A DNA stretch of 64,000 nt. Origin: Neotamlana nanhaiensis (GTDB lineage: Bacteria > Bacteroidota > Bacteroidia > Flavobacteriales > Flavobacteriaceae). The notes under the pieces are model-generated. The model made no database searches, was not told the origin of the DNA, and saw only the letters and a program-made list of their open reading frames with translations. The translations under genes and the position numbers were made by a program. Shown piece after piece: positions 9,568 through 23,828 of the stretch. The DNA lies in NCBI RefSeq assembly GCF_000943555.1, contig NZ_JTDV01000001.1, positions 744,001 through 808,000 of the forward strand, in the 5' to 3' direction. How positions within the stretch are numbered: position 1 is the first letter of the stretch; each line of letters opens with the position of its first letter.

Positions 9568-12500
9568 CTATTTTAGAAGCGTACTAGGTGAATAACCAAA
9601 TTGCTTTTTAAAACAACGACTGAAGTATAACGGATCGTTAAAACCAACTTGATTGGCCACTTCAGAGACGTTATAATTTTTAGTTTTTAGTAATTGTGCC
9701 GATTTTTTTAAACGGATGGTTCTAATAAATTCGTTTGGTGTTAAATCGGTTAGCTGAGTGATTTTTCTATATAATTTCGAAGAACTCATAGCTAAAGATT
9801 CACTTAAAAATCCTGGAGTGAGTTTTGGGTTGCTTATGTTCTTTTCAATAATCGCTTTTATTTTTGAAATAAGCTCCACATCAATTTGAGAATGCGCCAG
9901 TGTAATTACATCGGTTTCGGCTTCGCCAGAGAATTTTCTTTTTAAATCTAAATGAATTTTAATAATGTTATTGATTCGTGTTTTTAGTAACGCTGGATCA
10001 AAAGGTTTTACCAAATAACCATCTACACCAATACTGTAGCCTTTTATTCTATTTTCATTTTCGGCTAAAGCTGTTAAAAGAACAACGGCAATATGACTTA
10101 AATTTTCGTCTGCTTTTAAGGCTTCAACAAACTCAAAACCATTCATAACAGGCATCATCACATCGGCAACACAAAGCACTGGCTTTTCTTTTCTACAAAT
10201 TTCTAATCCTTCTTTACCATTTTCGGCCTCGTAAACTTTATAAAATGAAGACAGATATTCAACTACATATTTTCTAAGTTCTGCATTGTCGTCTAAAACT
10301 AATATTTTTTGTTTTACATCGGTATTATGCTTTACAGCCTTCACATTAATACTTTGAAAAACCGATTCTTTTAACTTAAACGGAGTAATGTTATGGTCTT
10401 GCGCATCGGAAGCTGTAAAATGTGCCAATTCATCATCGGTGTAAGATGGTTTACCCACAGGAAGTTCTACTGTAAACACACTGCCTTCGTTTGGTGCGCT
10501 AACAACATAAATTTCACCTTTATGAATTTCTACCAAAGCTTCTACCAAAGACAAGCCAATACCGGTACCAGTTGTACTCGATTTACTGTTTTGCGCTTGA
10601 TAAAACCTTGAAAATATTTTATCCTGACTTTCTTTAGGAATGCCAATACCATCATCGCTTACTTCTATTTTCAAGACTCTTTCGCTGTCTTCTTTCAAGC
10701 CTAAAAACAGATCGACATTACCATACTGATCTGTAAATTTCATAGCGTTGGACAGCAGATTAAAAAGTATTTTATTGTATTTATCTAAATCTAACCAACA
10801 AATAAGTTGTTCGTGTTCAAGGTTTAAATTAAAGTTTATATTTTTTGTTTGTGCAAGCTCTACAAACGAATTAAATATATTGTGCGTGGCGCTAACAATA
10901 TCCACCTCGTTGACTTGCAATTTTAAGGCGCCAGTTTCGGCTCTTCTAAAATCTAAAATTTGGTTGACTAACCTTAATAGTCTGTTGGCATTTTGATAAA
11001 TTAAATCGAGTCGACTTTTCTCGTAAGTATCCTTATTTTCCTGCTCTAAAAGTTGTTTTACAGGCCCCAAAATTAAGGTTAAAGGCGTTCTTAATTCGTG
11101 CGATATGTTTGTAAAAAAACGTAATTTTTCACTGTTTAGCTTTTCGTCGCGCTCGCGCTTAACTTTTTCTAATAATAGTTCTTGTTTTAACTTTAAGCGC
11201 AGTTTTATTTGCTTTCTTGAAAAGTAAACAGGAATAGCCAGCAAAAATAAAATTAACGCAAAACCTTTGTACGTCAGCCAAAAGGTTGGCTTTACTTTAA
11301 TGGTATAGGCGTTAACATCGCTCCAAACGCCATCATTATTACTCGAGCGAATTTTAAAAACATAAGTTTTAGAATATAAGTTGGTGTATTGTACCGTGCG
11401 GGATTCGCTGGTTGTTTCTACCCAATCTTTATCGAAACCTTCAAGTTTGTACTGAAATTTATTCTGTTGCGCACTTGTAAATGAAGGATTTGCAAATTGT
11501 ATTGAAAAACTTCTGTTTTTATAAATTAAATCGACCTCTTTGGAGAAATTAATATCTTCCTTGAAGGGAATTTGATCGTTTATTACCGTGCCCGGTAAAA
11601 TTTCTTTGTTTTCAATTTTAAATTCGGTAATTATTGGTTTGGGTGAATTATTATTTTCCTTTATTTCGTTTACCGAAAAATGCACCACACCTTCCTTTCC
11701 TGCTATGTAAATTTTAGAATCGTTTAAATTAAAGAAGCCATTGGCACTAAATACATCGAGTCGGTTTCCGTTAGGAACTTGATAAATGTTAGCGGTGTTA
11801 TCTTTGGGATTATACTTTACAATTTTATTGTTGTTCATGTTAAGCCACAACATCTTATTTTTATCGATAGTTAAATCGGTTACCCATTTGCCATTAAGGT
11901 CTTTTAATTCTGGAATGGGCATAAAATCATCAATAGTGGCATCATATTTTGCTAATCCTTTACGCGTTGCCGCATAAATATTGTCTCCATTAATTAAAAC
12001 ATCACTTACATTGTTATGCGGCAATCCTTTTTTAGCATGTAATCCTTTTTGGTATCGCTTTACCTGCTGGTTTTCAACATTGTATTTTATTAAACCTGTT
12101 TCTGCAGCAAACCAAACGTTACCGCCATCTTTCCTAATTTTATTAATATCGATATCTGTAAATAAAATGTGCTTAAATGGTTTTACTTCTAAAGTTTTTA
12201 GATTTAAAATGGCAACACCTTGCCCGTAAACGCTAATAAACATGGTGCTATCATCAAACTTTTCAAAAGCAAAAACAGGAGCGTCTTTGTATCCAATATC
12301 TATTATTTTATGTGTTTTATTAAGATAATTGTAAAGCATTAATCTGCCATCCCAAAGTCCGCAATAAAACAGTTTACCATCTGCCGAATAAATACTGGCA
12401 ATATTAGTTTTTGTAGTAAATAGCGGTTCAATGCTATTGTTGTCGGTAATGAAGAGTCCGTTATGCCATGTCGCAATAAGCACCTTATCGTCATAAGTTT

Positions 12501-13614
12501 TTTCGAACCCTCTAATTCTTGGCGCTTGATTACCAATATATTTAGAAATATCTTTATTTAAGTTAAACTGATTTTCGAAAGGATTGTATTTATCTAAGCC
12601 ATCTTCTGTTCCAATCCACAACACGCCAGAAGGATCGAAATACAGAGCCGAAATTAAATTATCGACCAACGACGTATCATCAGACAATACCGAATAATAC
12701 CACTGATAATTTCCAGTGGTGATATCCTCTAAAGCATCACAAACCAATAAACCACCGAGTGTTCCTATCCAATATTTACCTTCTGGAGATTTGGCAACCG
12801 ATAAAAAATAGGGACCAATACGCTCGCGCTCAGTTTTATCTTCAATGTAAAGATTCTTAAAGCTATCTGTAGTCACATCGAGTTTGTAAAGTCCTTCTCT
12901 TGTACCCACAAAAATATCGGACTTCGTATCTTGAAAAATGAAGTTTAAATAAGGGTTGATGTGATTTGAATTCGGAATTTTTAAAGTATAAGGCTTAATT
13001 TCAACAAAATCGCCCTTAGCATCCATCGTAATTTTTGTTACCGAAGCTTTACCAAAACTACCTACCCAAATATTGCCGCTTTTATCTTCAAAAATATCTT
13101 TTACATAAGCGACACCTTCAATTTCTATTTTTTCAAATCGTTCTTCTTCAGGATAAAATAAATGAACGCCAGCTGTTTTTGTACCTACCCAAACACGTTT
13201 AAATTTATCTACAAACACCGAGCGCACCTCATCGTCAGGCAATGAATTAGGGTCTTCGGGATTGTTTAAGAAAGTTTTAAAAGTATGCGTATTGGTTTTT
13301 AATAAGCTTAAACCCTTTCGTGTTCCAATCCATAAATTGTTTAAGGTTTCATCATATTCTAACCCGGTGATATCGTCGTTATAAAGTCTGTTATTGGTTG
13401 CATTTGTACTTAAATACGATTTAAATTGATAGCCATCAAAACGGTTTAAACCATCAAAAGTACCCAACCATAAAAAGCCTTGTTTATCTTGAACGATGTG
13501 GCGAACAGAATTGTGTGAGAGCCCATTTTTATCGTTGTAGTGTTCAAATTTTAACGTTTGTGCAGAAACATTTAAAACAACTAAAAATAAAAAAAAGATA
13601 AAATTCCTTGCCAT
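9568..13614 (-). CDS. Hybrid two-component system regulator (HTCS) 1
   Basis: A 1348-residue one-protein sensor and transcription factor typical of Bacteroidetes PULs. Order: signal peptide (residues 1-18, ending VSAQ); about 650 residues of periplasmic two-bladed propeller repeats (motifs such as GFLWLGTFDGLNRFDGY and LWIGTEDGLDKYNP); a Y_Y_Y domain; a membrane segment near 780-800; a histidine kinase domain with SHELRTP (His about 838), an N box (LLSNAMKFTD) and G boxes (DDGIGIP, GTGIGLSL); a receiver domain with the phospho-acceptor Asp in VADVMMP (about 1150) and the KPFDP lysine; and a C-terminal AraC-type helix-turn-helix (about 1260-1348). It should bind an oligosaccharide in the periplasm and switch on the neighbouring PUL operons. 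All catalytic motifs look intact. A close paralogue lies at 39462-43517. Confidence 0.95.
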   Translation of the reverse strand: MARNFIFFLFLVVLNVSAQTLKFEHYNDKNGLSHNSVRHIVQDKQGFLWLGTFDGLNRFDGYQFKSYLSTNATNNRLYNDDITGLEYDETLNNLWIGTRKGLSLLKTNTHTFKTFLNNPEDPNSLPDDEVRSVFVDKFKRVWVGTKTAGVHLFYPEEERFEKIEIEGVAYVKDIFEDKSGNIWVGSFGKASVTKITMDAKGDFVEIKPYTLKIPNSNHINPYLNFIFQDTKSDIFVGTREGLYKLDVTTDSFKNLYIEDKTERERIGPYFLSVAKSPEGKYWIGTLGGLLVCDALEDITTGNYQWYYSVLSDDTSLVDNLISALYFDPSGVLWIGTEDGLDKYNPFENQFNLNKDISKYIGNQAPRIRGFEKTYDDKVLIATWHNGLFITDNNSIEPLFTTKTNIASIYSADGKLFYCGLWDGRLMLYNYLNKTHKIIDIGYKDAPVFAFEKFDDSTMFISVYGQGVAILNLKTLEVKPFKHILFTDIDINKIRKDGGNVWFAAETGLIKYNVENQQVKRYQKGLHAKKGLPHNNVSDVLINGDNIYAATRKGLAKYDATIDDFMPIPELKDLNGKWVTDLTIDKNKMLWLNMNNNKIVKYNPKDNTANIYQVPNGNRLDVFSANGFFNLNDSKIYIAGKEGVVHFSVNEIKENNNSPKPIITEFKIENKEILPGTVINDQIPFKEDINFSKEVDLIYKNRSFSIQFANPSFTSAQQNKFQYKLEGFDKDWVETTSESRTVQYTNLYSKTYVFKIRSSNNDGVWSDVNAYTIKVKPTFWLTYKGFALILFLLAIPVYFSRKQIKLRLKLKQELLLEKVKRERDEKLNSEKLRFFTNISHELRTPLTLILGPVKQLLEQENKDTYEKSRLDLIYQNANRLLRLVNQILDFRRAETGALKLQVNEVDIVSATHNIFNSFVELAQTKNINFNLNLEHEQLICWLDLDKYNKILFNLLSNAMKFTDQYGNVDLFLGLKEDSERVLKIEVSDDGIGIPKESQDKIFSRFYQAQNSKSSTTGTGIGLSLVEALVEIHKGEIYVVSAPNEGSVFTVELPVGKPSYTDDELAHFTASDAQDHNITPFKLKESVFQSINVKAVKHNTDVKQKILVLDDNAELRKYVVEYLSSFYKVYEAENGKEGLEICRKEKPVLCVADVMMPVMNGFEFVEALKADENLSHIAVVLLTALAENENRIKGYSIGVDGYLVKPFDPALLKTRINNIIKIHLDLKRKFSGEAETDVITLAHSQIDVELISKIKAIIEKNISNPKLTPGFLSESLAMSSSKLYRKITQLTDLTPNEFIRTIRLKKSAQLLKTKNYNVSEVANQVGFNDPLYFSRCFKKQFGYSPSTLLK

Positions 13615-13753
13615 AAATCAAAAATACCACAGTAATAACGCAATATATTAATAAAATTAAAATAAGTTAATAGTTATTAATATCATTTTAAAATTGAAAA
13701 AAGTTAAAGCTCTCCCAACGAGTTTGATATGCTATATTTTACTCTCGCTCAAT

Positions 13754-16711
13754 TTAAAATCGTGTTTCTTCAGGAAAAGCATACGAGTCTTTCCAACCTC
13801 CAAAATCAATTAAAATTTGATCTATCATTACACCTGGATCGACCATCCAAATTTTTAAGGTATGCTTACCCGCCTTGTTTACAATGCCTTTAGCCGATTT
13901 TATAGCTGCATTTTTTAAAACGTTTTGTTTCCATGCATCGCTACGTCCAAAAGTTTGAAAGTCGATAATTTCAGGTTCAGCGTCATCAATAGCTAGAGCA
14001 CAACGCACACCATAACCCTCAAAAAATGCATGTGTTGGTATCGCTTGGACATTAATGTTTACCTCTCCAAAATTGAAACTGTAAAAATCGTATTCAAGCA
14101 TTGGGCTATCCTTCAAAATTTCTGAAGCATCCGTAATTGATTTTGCGCTACGCGGAAGCGCCACAGCAACCTTATTGGTATATCCTAAACCTTCATAGGT
14201 TTCCCAATTGGCTTCAGCGCCTTTGGTTTTTCTTGTTGCGTTTTCAGCATTTATGGATACGAATCCTTTATCTTCTACAAATCCTTTGAAATTTTTTAAA
14301 TCTTCTAACTCCGGATTGAATACCGAAACGCCTACTTTATGGTTATTTTCATTTGAAGAAAAATTGATTGCCGAATTCACCTTATAACTTGGTGGTATAA
14401 GTTGATAATCGTGACCAAGTGGCGCTTCTTTTTTATTTTCACCTTTCGGAACTTGATTCCAATCGATGGTAACATAAATGCGTTCTTCAGGATTTTCAAT
14501 ATTTAAAACACCTTTGCTTTGTGATAATTTAATCCATGACGCTTCTGGTTTTGCTTCCCAATTTAAAGTTTGATTTCCTTTTAAAAAGACATCAATGTAA
14601 TAGGTGTTCTTGGTATATGCGTTAAAAACTGGCAATACATCGGCATAAGAATTTATCACCTTGTTATTTAATTCCATTTGATAGCTTTCAAGAGCTATTC
14701 CTAAATCGTTGACATTCGTACTTGCTGGAATTGCAGTGTCTGGCTTATCAAAAACAGGTAAAAATCGAGGTTGCATCGTCATGATGTGATTCCATTTACC
14801 GTTTTTCAACTTTGTATTATAATAGTCTGTTTCTGCTTTTATGGTGTTAAAGGCATCCTCTGATTCTTTTGCAAATGCCGTTGCGCTAAAACGCCCTTGT
14901 TTTGCTACAAACTTACTTTTATAAGCATACAACCACTTGTTATTTTGATTAGCCGCCGCAACTATTGGATAATATACCAATTGATAAAAAGCATCTTTTC
15001 TGTGCTCCGGAAGGTTGGGTTTTACGGCTTCAACCTGCTCTAACAACTCATTAAAAGCAGAAATACGTTTGCTAACCTCATCGCCGTAATGAAATTGACT
15101 CAATTCGGTAACTCCTGATTTAGTTACAGGCTCCACTTGACTCCAAGCCATAAATTCTGGACGACGTTTAAACGCTAAAACATCATTTGCACTTAAAATA
15201 TCTGCTATTTTTTCGGCATACTTTTCTCCAAATTCGCGCTTTGCCCAATTTTGTTTATGCGTTTTTAAATAAGTATTGTTTTGAAATGGCGCCATATCCC
15301 AAGCCATATCTAAAAACAGTTCCATATTATACTCATGCGGTTTAATATCACCAACATTTAAAATCCATAAATCTTGAGAGTTAAATTGATAGGCTTTTAG
15401 CATTTCTTCCCACATTAAAGCAGGACTTGTTGAGTTTAACCACAAATAATCATGCGGACGCCCCCAATACGATGTGTGGTAATACACACCTGCTCCACCG
15501 ATGCGTTTCTGTTCCTCTGGGTTGCTTAATTGACGGATATATCCATAGTTATCGTCGGTCCATACCAAAGTAATATCCTCTGGTAAATTCAACCCGCTTT
15601 GGTAGTAATGTAACACTTCTTTATAAGGCACAAAAGCTTGTGGTTTGTGTTCGCCTTTTTTCGAGTTAGCTTTTAAAATAGCACGCTGGTCGGTTATAAC
15701 TTTTTCTAATAATTTCACTTGCGAATCGGTATCATCTTCACCAACAATCATTGGCGAATCATGCTCACCGCGCATGCCAATGGTATAAATACCATCGTAG
15801 TTTGCCGTTTCTTTAGCACGTTTTTTAAAAAACGATTTTATGGATTCGGAATTGGTATCGTAACGATATTCGCCCATAGTTTCATGATTCCATTCTGCGT
15901 TGATGTTTGAAAGCATAGGTTCGGCATGCGAACTGCCAATTACAATAGCATAATCGTCGGCAACTTCTTTATTCTTAGGATAAAAGTAAAATGCCTTAGT
16001 GGATTTGTGCATTGCAGGCCAAATGGTATTGGCGCGTAAACGCAAAAGCAATTCGAATACTTTTGCGTAAGTTTTTGGGCCTATATCTCCCGTTTCAGGT
16101 TCGTAAGTTAAAGCTGCCCAACGCTGTAAGCCCCAATCTTCATCATTTAAAAACACACCTCGATATTTTACCGAAGGATTGCCATAAATTTTAGTGTTAT
16201 CAACTGTAATAGAGATTTCAATTTTAGGCTCTGGAGTAACATCTGCCCACCATTCCCAAGGTGAAACCCCCATTTGTCTTGACAGCTCAAGTAATCCGTA
16301 TGCAGTGGCACGTCTATCGGAACCTACCACAACCAAAGCCTTTTCTATATTTTGAAAGGGATTATCAACTAAAATTATTTTAAAGGTTTCCCATTTCGTT
16401 TTGATAGTTGAAACATCAATTTTTTTTGAATTTATCAATTTATCAATCCATTTGCTACTTCCAATAGTACCAGCAATAATTGCATAATCTTCTAGTTTAT
16501 TTACAATTTCAGGCTTCTTTTTGGTAATATTAAAAACATCATTTGCCAATAAATTTGCTGCAATTTCGACTACTTTGGCATCAGATTTATCAATAACAAT
16601 ATTTGCAGTACTTGTCTTTGATGCCATTTGAAAGCTATTTTGAGCCTTTAAAAATTGTAATGTCAACAGCGTTAAACACAAAAAAAGTTTATGCATAGAA
16701 TTAAATTTCAT
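13754..16711 (-). CDS. GH115 alpha-glucuronidase (full length)
   Basis: A 985-residue GH115 enzyme, normal length for the family, with a signal peptide (MKFNSMHKLFLCLTLLTLQF, then LKAQ). Visible family segments include SPWEWWADV, SVKYRGVFLNDEDWGLQRW (residues about 180-200), MHKSTKAFYFYP, GSSHAEPM, MRGEHDSPM, WTDDNYGY and LWILNVGDIKPHEY. A C-terminal region after about 700 residues contains the usual beta-sandwich domains. GH115 members cleave alpha-1,2 (4-O-methyl-)glucuronic acid from polymers or oligomers. It is the last gene of the susC operon, 6 bases after the GH92 gene at 16718. It resembles the GH115 at the window start, but the leader peptides differ (this one has no lipobox), so the two may work in different compartments. 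Confidence 0.94.
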   Translation of the reverse strand: MKFNSMHKLFLCLTLLTLQFLKAQNSFQMASKTSTANIVIDKSDAKVVEIAANLLANDVFNITKKKPEIVNKLEDYAIIAGTIGSSKWIDKLINSKKIDVSTIKTKWETFKIILVDNPFQNIEKALVVVGSDRRATAYGLLELSRQMGVSPWEWWADVTPEPKIEISITVDNTKIYGNPSVKYRGVFLNDEDWGLQRWAALTYEPETGDIGPKTYAKVFELLLRLRANTIWPAMHKSTKAFYFYPKNKEVADDYAIVIGSSHAEPMLSNINAEWNHETMGEYRYDTNSESIKSFFKKRAKETANYDGIYTIGMRGEHDSPMIVGEDDTDSQVKLLEKVITDQRAILKANSKKGEHKPQAFVPYKEVLHYYQSGLNLPEDITLVWTDDNYGYIRQLSNPEEQKRIGGAGVYYHTSYWGRPHDYLWLNSTSPALMWEEMLKAYQFNSQDLWILNVGDIKPHEYNMELFLDMAWDMAPFQNNTYLKTHKQNWAKREFGEKYAEKIADILSANDVLAFKRRPEFMAWSQVEPVTKSGVTELSQFHYGDEVSKRISAFNELLEQVEAVKPNLPEHRKDAFYQLVYYPIVAAANQNNKWLYAYKSKFVAKQGRFSATAFAKESEDAFNTIKAETDYYNTKLKNGKWNHIMTMQPRFLPVFDKPDTAIPASTNVNDLGIALESYQMELNNKVINSYADVLPVFNAYTKNTYYIDVFLKGNQTLNWEAKPEASWIKLSQSKGVLNIENPEERIYVTIDWNQVPKGENKKEAPLGHDYQLIPPSYKVNSAINFSSNENNHKVGVSVFNPELEDLKNFKGFVEDKGFVSINAENATRKTKGAEANWETYEGLGYTNKVAVALPRSAKSITDASEILKDSPMLEYDFYSFNFGEVNINVQAIPTHAFFEGYGVRCALAIDDAEPEIIDFQTFGRSDAWKQNVLKNAAIKSAKGIVNKAGKHTLKIWMVDPGVMIDQILIDFGGWKDSYAFPEETRF

Positions 16712-16717
16712 ACTATT

Positions 16718-18997
16718 TTATTTATCAGATTTTGATGGTGGCACAACATTTACACCCCAATTTTTAGAAGACTTATTACCCATTTTAAACTCTAAAACAC
16801 CTCCGTTTACGATATCTTGATGCTCAATAAAAGCTTTATCGAATGATTCTCCATTTAATGTAGCCGATTGGATATACCTATTTTTTACTGATAAATTTCT
16901 TGCTCTAATAGTAAAATCTTTCCCGTTAGTTTGATGAATATTAGTTTCTTTAAAATAGGGTGTATTTATAAGGTAATACGACTGTCCTGCGTTGGGGTAC
17001 AACCCCATCATGTGAAAAGCCAACCATGACGACATGGCTCCAGAATCGTCGTTTCCAGGGATACCATCGCGACTACTATCGTAATTTTCATCAATTATTT
17101 TATGAATGCGTTCTGAACTTAAATCTGGACGACCAATCCAGTGATATAAATTTGGAGTTAAAAACGAAGGTTCGTTCGCTACATTGTAAAATCCTTTATT
17201 AAAAAATGTGTTTAATCGCTTTTCGAAAGCCAGCTTACCTCCAGATTTTTCTATTACTTTAGCAACATCATGCGGTACTGAAAGTGAATACTCCCAAGAA
17301 CTTGCCTCGTAAAAAAAACCACACCACCAGCAAACACAGTTAGGCCAATCTTGAGCCACAGGTGTATAAGGCACGTAATTTATTTTACCGTTACTTACAT
17401 TACACTGTATACTGTCTACCCATTTACCTTGCGAATCTTTTGGCATTATAAAACCACGCGAACCGTTATCTTCTATGTCTCTCCACAGGTTTTCCCAATT
17501 ATCGGATTGGTTAATAAACCGCCAATATTCTCCTTTGCGTTTTATGGCTTTAGCCACAGTTGCTAAACAAAAATCGTTGTAGGCATACTCTATAGTTCGG
17601 TTACCTGAACGCACATAATTGGTAGAGACATAACCTAAATTATTATAATCTACCAAGCCTCCTCGACCTTCTTTTTCTTCGTTACCACCTGGAGGAAACA
17701 TAGCGTCTTTCATCATGGCTTCTAAAGCCAATTTATAGTTTATGCCTTCTAAACCTTTTACAAAAGCATCCGCAATTACAACTTCTGCATTGGAGCCTCC
17801 TTGCGTTCTGCCATTAGAATTTCCACTGCGTGCATCGGGTAAGTATCCATCACGTTTATAAATTTGCAACATGGCGTTTACAATATCTATTTCGCGCTTG
17901 GGATCGAGCAAGGTTATTAAAGGGCTAGACGACCTAAAGGTATCCCAAATGGCATAAAAATCGTCGTAATAAGGTGTGTTATTTTCCCATTTTGGATTTT
18001 CTCCAGTTCTATCTACAGGCATTAACATGGTGTGGTATAACCCAGTGTAAAACATGGTTTTATTTTCTAAAGTGGCATCAGCATCAATGCTAACCCGACT
18101 TAAAATTTGTTCCCATTTTTGTTCAGTTTCTGTACGTACTTTATTAAAATCCCAATGCGGAATTTCATTTTCTAAATTATATTTTGCTTTTAATTCACTT
18201 AAAAACGAAATTCCTATTTTCATGTTAATTGATTCCCCTTCTGAAGCATTAAAAAATAACATAACGCCGGTTTTACTGCCATCGTCTACTTGTGTTTTTT
18301 GATTAGGATAAAACGTTTGTTTTTTCCATGTTGAAAAGGATGTAAAAGGTTTATTAAATACTGCTGTAAAATATACTGTATATGCCGCTCCATTGTTCCA
18401 ACCTCCTCTTATTTTAGTATAACCTCTAACTTCGGTATTTGAGATAACCTCGACCTGAGAGCCTACAAATTGTTGTGTTTCTCGCCCATCTTTTACATCG
18501 GTTTCGTCTAGATAACGACCCAAATCAATTTTTATAGCTTGTTCGGCATTTTTTTGATAGTTAAACTGATAAATAGACGCTCTATCAGAGGTTGTTATTC
18601 TAGTTTCAATACCCCATTTTTTTAGCAATACTTTATAAAACCCTAAAGCTATGTCTTCTTCAGATTTTAAAGATTCTTGCGCTATAGAATCGAAATTACC
18701 AGAATATGGCATTACGGAAACGTTGCCATATTTTGCACCCCCGCCTGTACCACTTACATGAACTTGACTAAACCCATAAATTGGTTTTGCATCGTTTGTA
18801 GAATATCCGCTATTAGCATGTAAAGCATTATCTGGTCCTGGTTTACTCATCCCATAAGGACAAGAAGGCCCTATAAACACATTGCCTAAACCTTCTGAAC
18901 CAATCATAGGATCTACATATTTAAAATTTTGAGCTAACACCAATGTTGATACGCAAAATAAAACCGCTGTAGCTCCATACATAAACTTAATTTTCAT
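16718..18997 (-). CDS. GH92 exo-alpha-mannosidase (first type)
   Basis: A 759-residue GH92 protein with a signal peptide (ending VLAQ). It opens with KYVDPMIGSEGLGN, the classic N-terminal GH92 segment, and carries PGPDNA, FSQVHVSGTGGG and, near residue 640, GNDDSGAMSSW, which holds the conserved acidic pair of the catalytic (alpha/alpha)6 domain. GH92 enzymes are calcium-dependent, inverting exo-alpha-mannosidases; linkage (1,2; 1,3; 1,4; 1,6 or mannosyl phosphate) cannot be decided here. The gene lies 3 bases after the GH2 stop and 6 bases before GH115, so it is tightly embedded in the operon. The second GH92 at 23829 belongs to a clearly different subgroup. Confidence 0.93.
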   Translation of the reverse strand: MKIKFMYGATAVLFCVSTLVLAQNFKYVDPMIGSEGLGNVFIGPSCPYGMSKPGPDNALHANSGYSTNDAKPIYGFSQVHVSGTGGGAKYGNVSVMPYSGNFDSIAQESLKSEEDIALGFYKVLLKKWGIETRITTSDRASIYQFNYQKNAEQAIKIDLGRYLDETDVKDGRETQQFVGSQVEVISNTEVRGYTKIRGGWNNGAAYTVYFTAVFNKPFTSFSTWKKQTFYPNQKTQVDDGSKTGVMLFFNASEGESINMKIGISFLSELKAKYNLENEIPHWDFNKVRTETEQKWEQILSRVSIDADATLENKTMFYTGLYHTMLMPVDRTGENPKWENNTPYYDDFYAIWDTFRSSSPLITLLDPKREIDIVNAMLQIYKRDGYLPDARSGNSNGRTQGGSNAEVVIADAFVKGLEGINYKLALEAMMKDAMFPPGGNEEKEGRGGLVDYNNLGYVSTNYVRSGNRTIEYAYNDFCLATVAKAIKRKGEYWRFINQSDNWENLWRDIEDNGSRGFIMPKDSQGKWVDSIQCNVSNGKINYVPYTPVAQDWPNCVCWWCGFFYEASSWEYSLSVPHDVAKVIEKSGGKLAFEKRLNTFFNKGFYNVANEPSFLTPNLYHWIGRPDLSSERIHKIIDENYDSSRDGIPGNDDSGAMSSWLAFHMMGLYPNAGQSYYLINTPYFKETNIHQTNGKDFTIRARNLSVKNRYIQSATLNGESFDKAFIEHQDIVNGGVLEFKMGNKSSKNWGVNVVPPSKSDK

Positions 18998-19000
18998 GAT

Positions 19001-23819
<4,819 letters not shown>

Positions 23820-23828
23820 AAATAAATG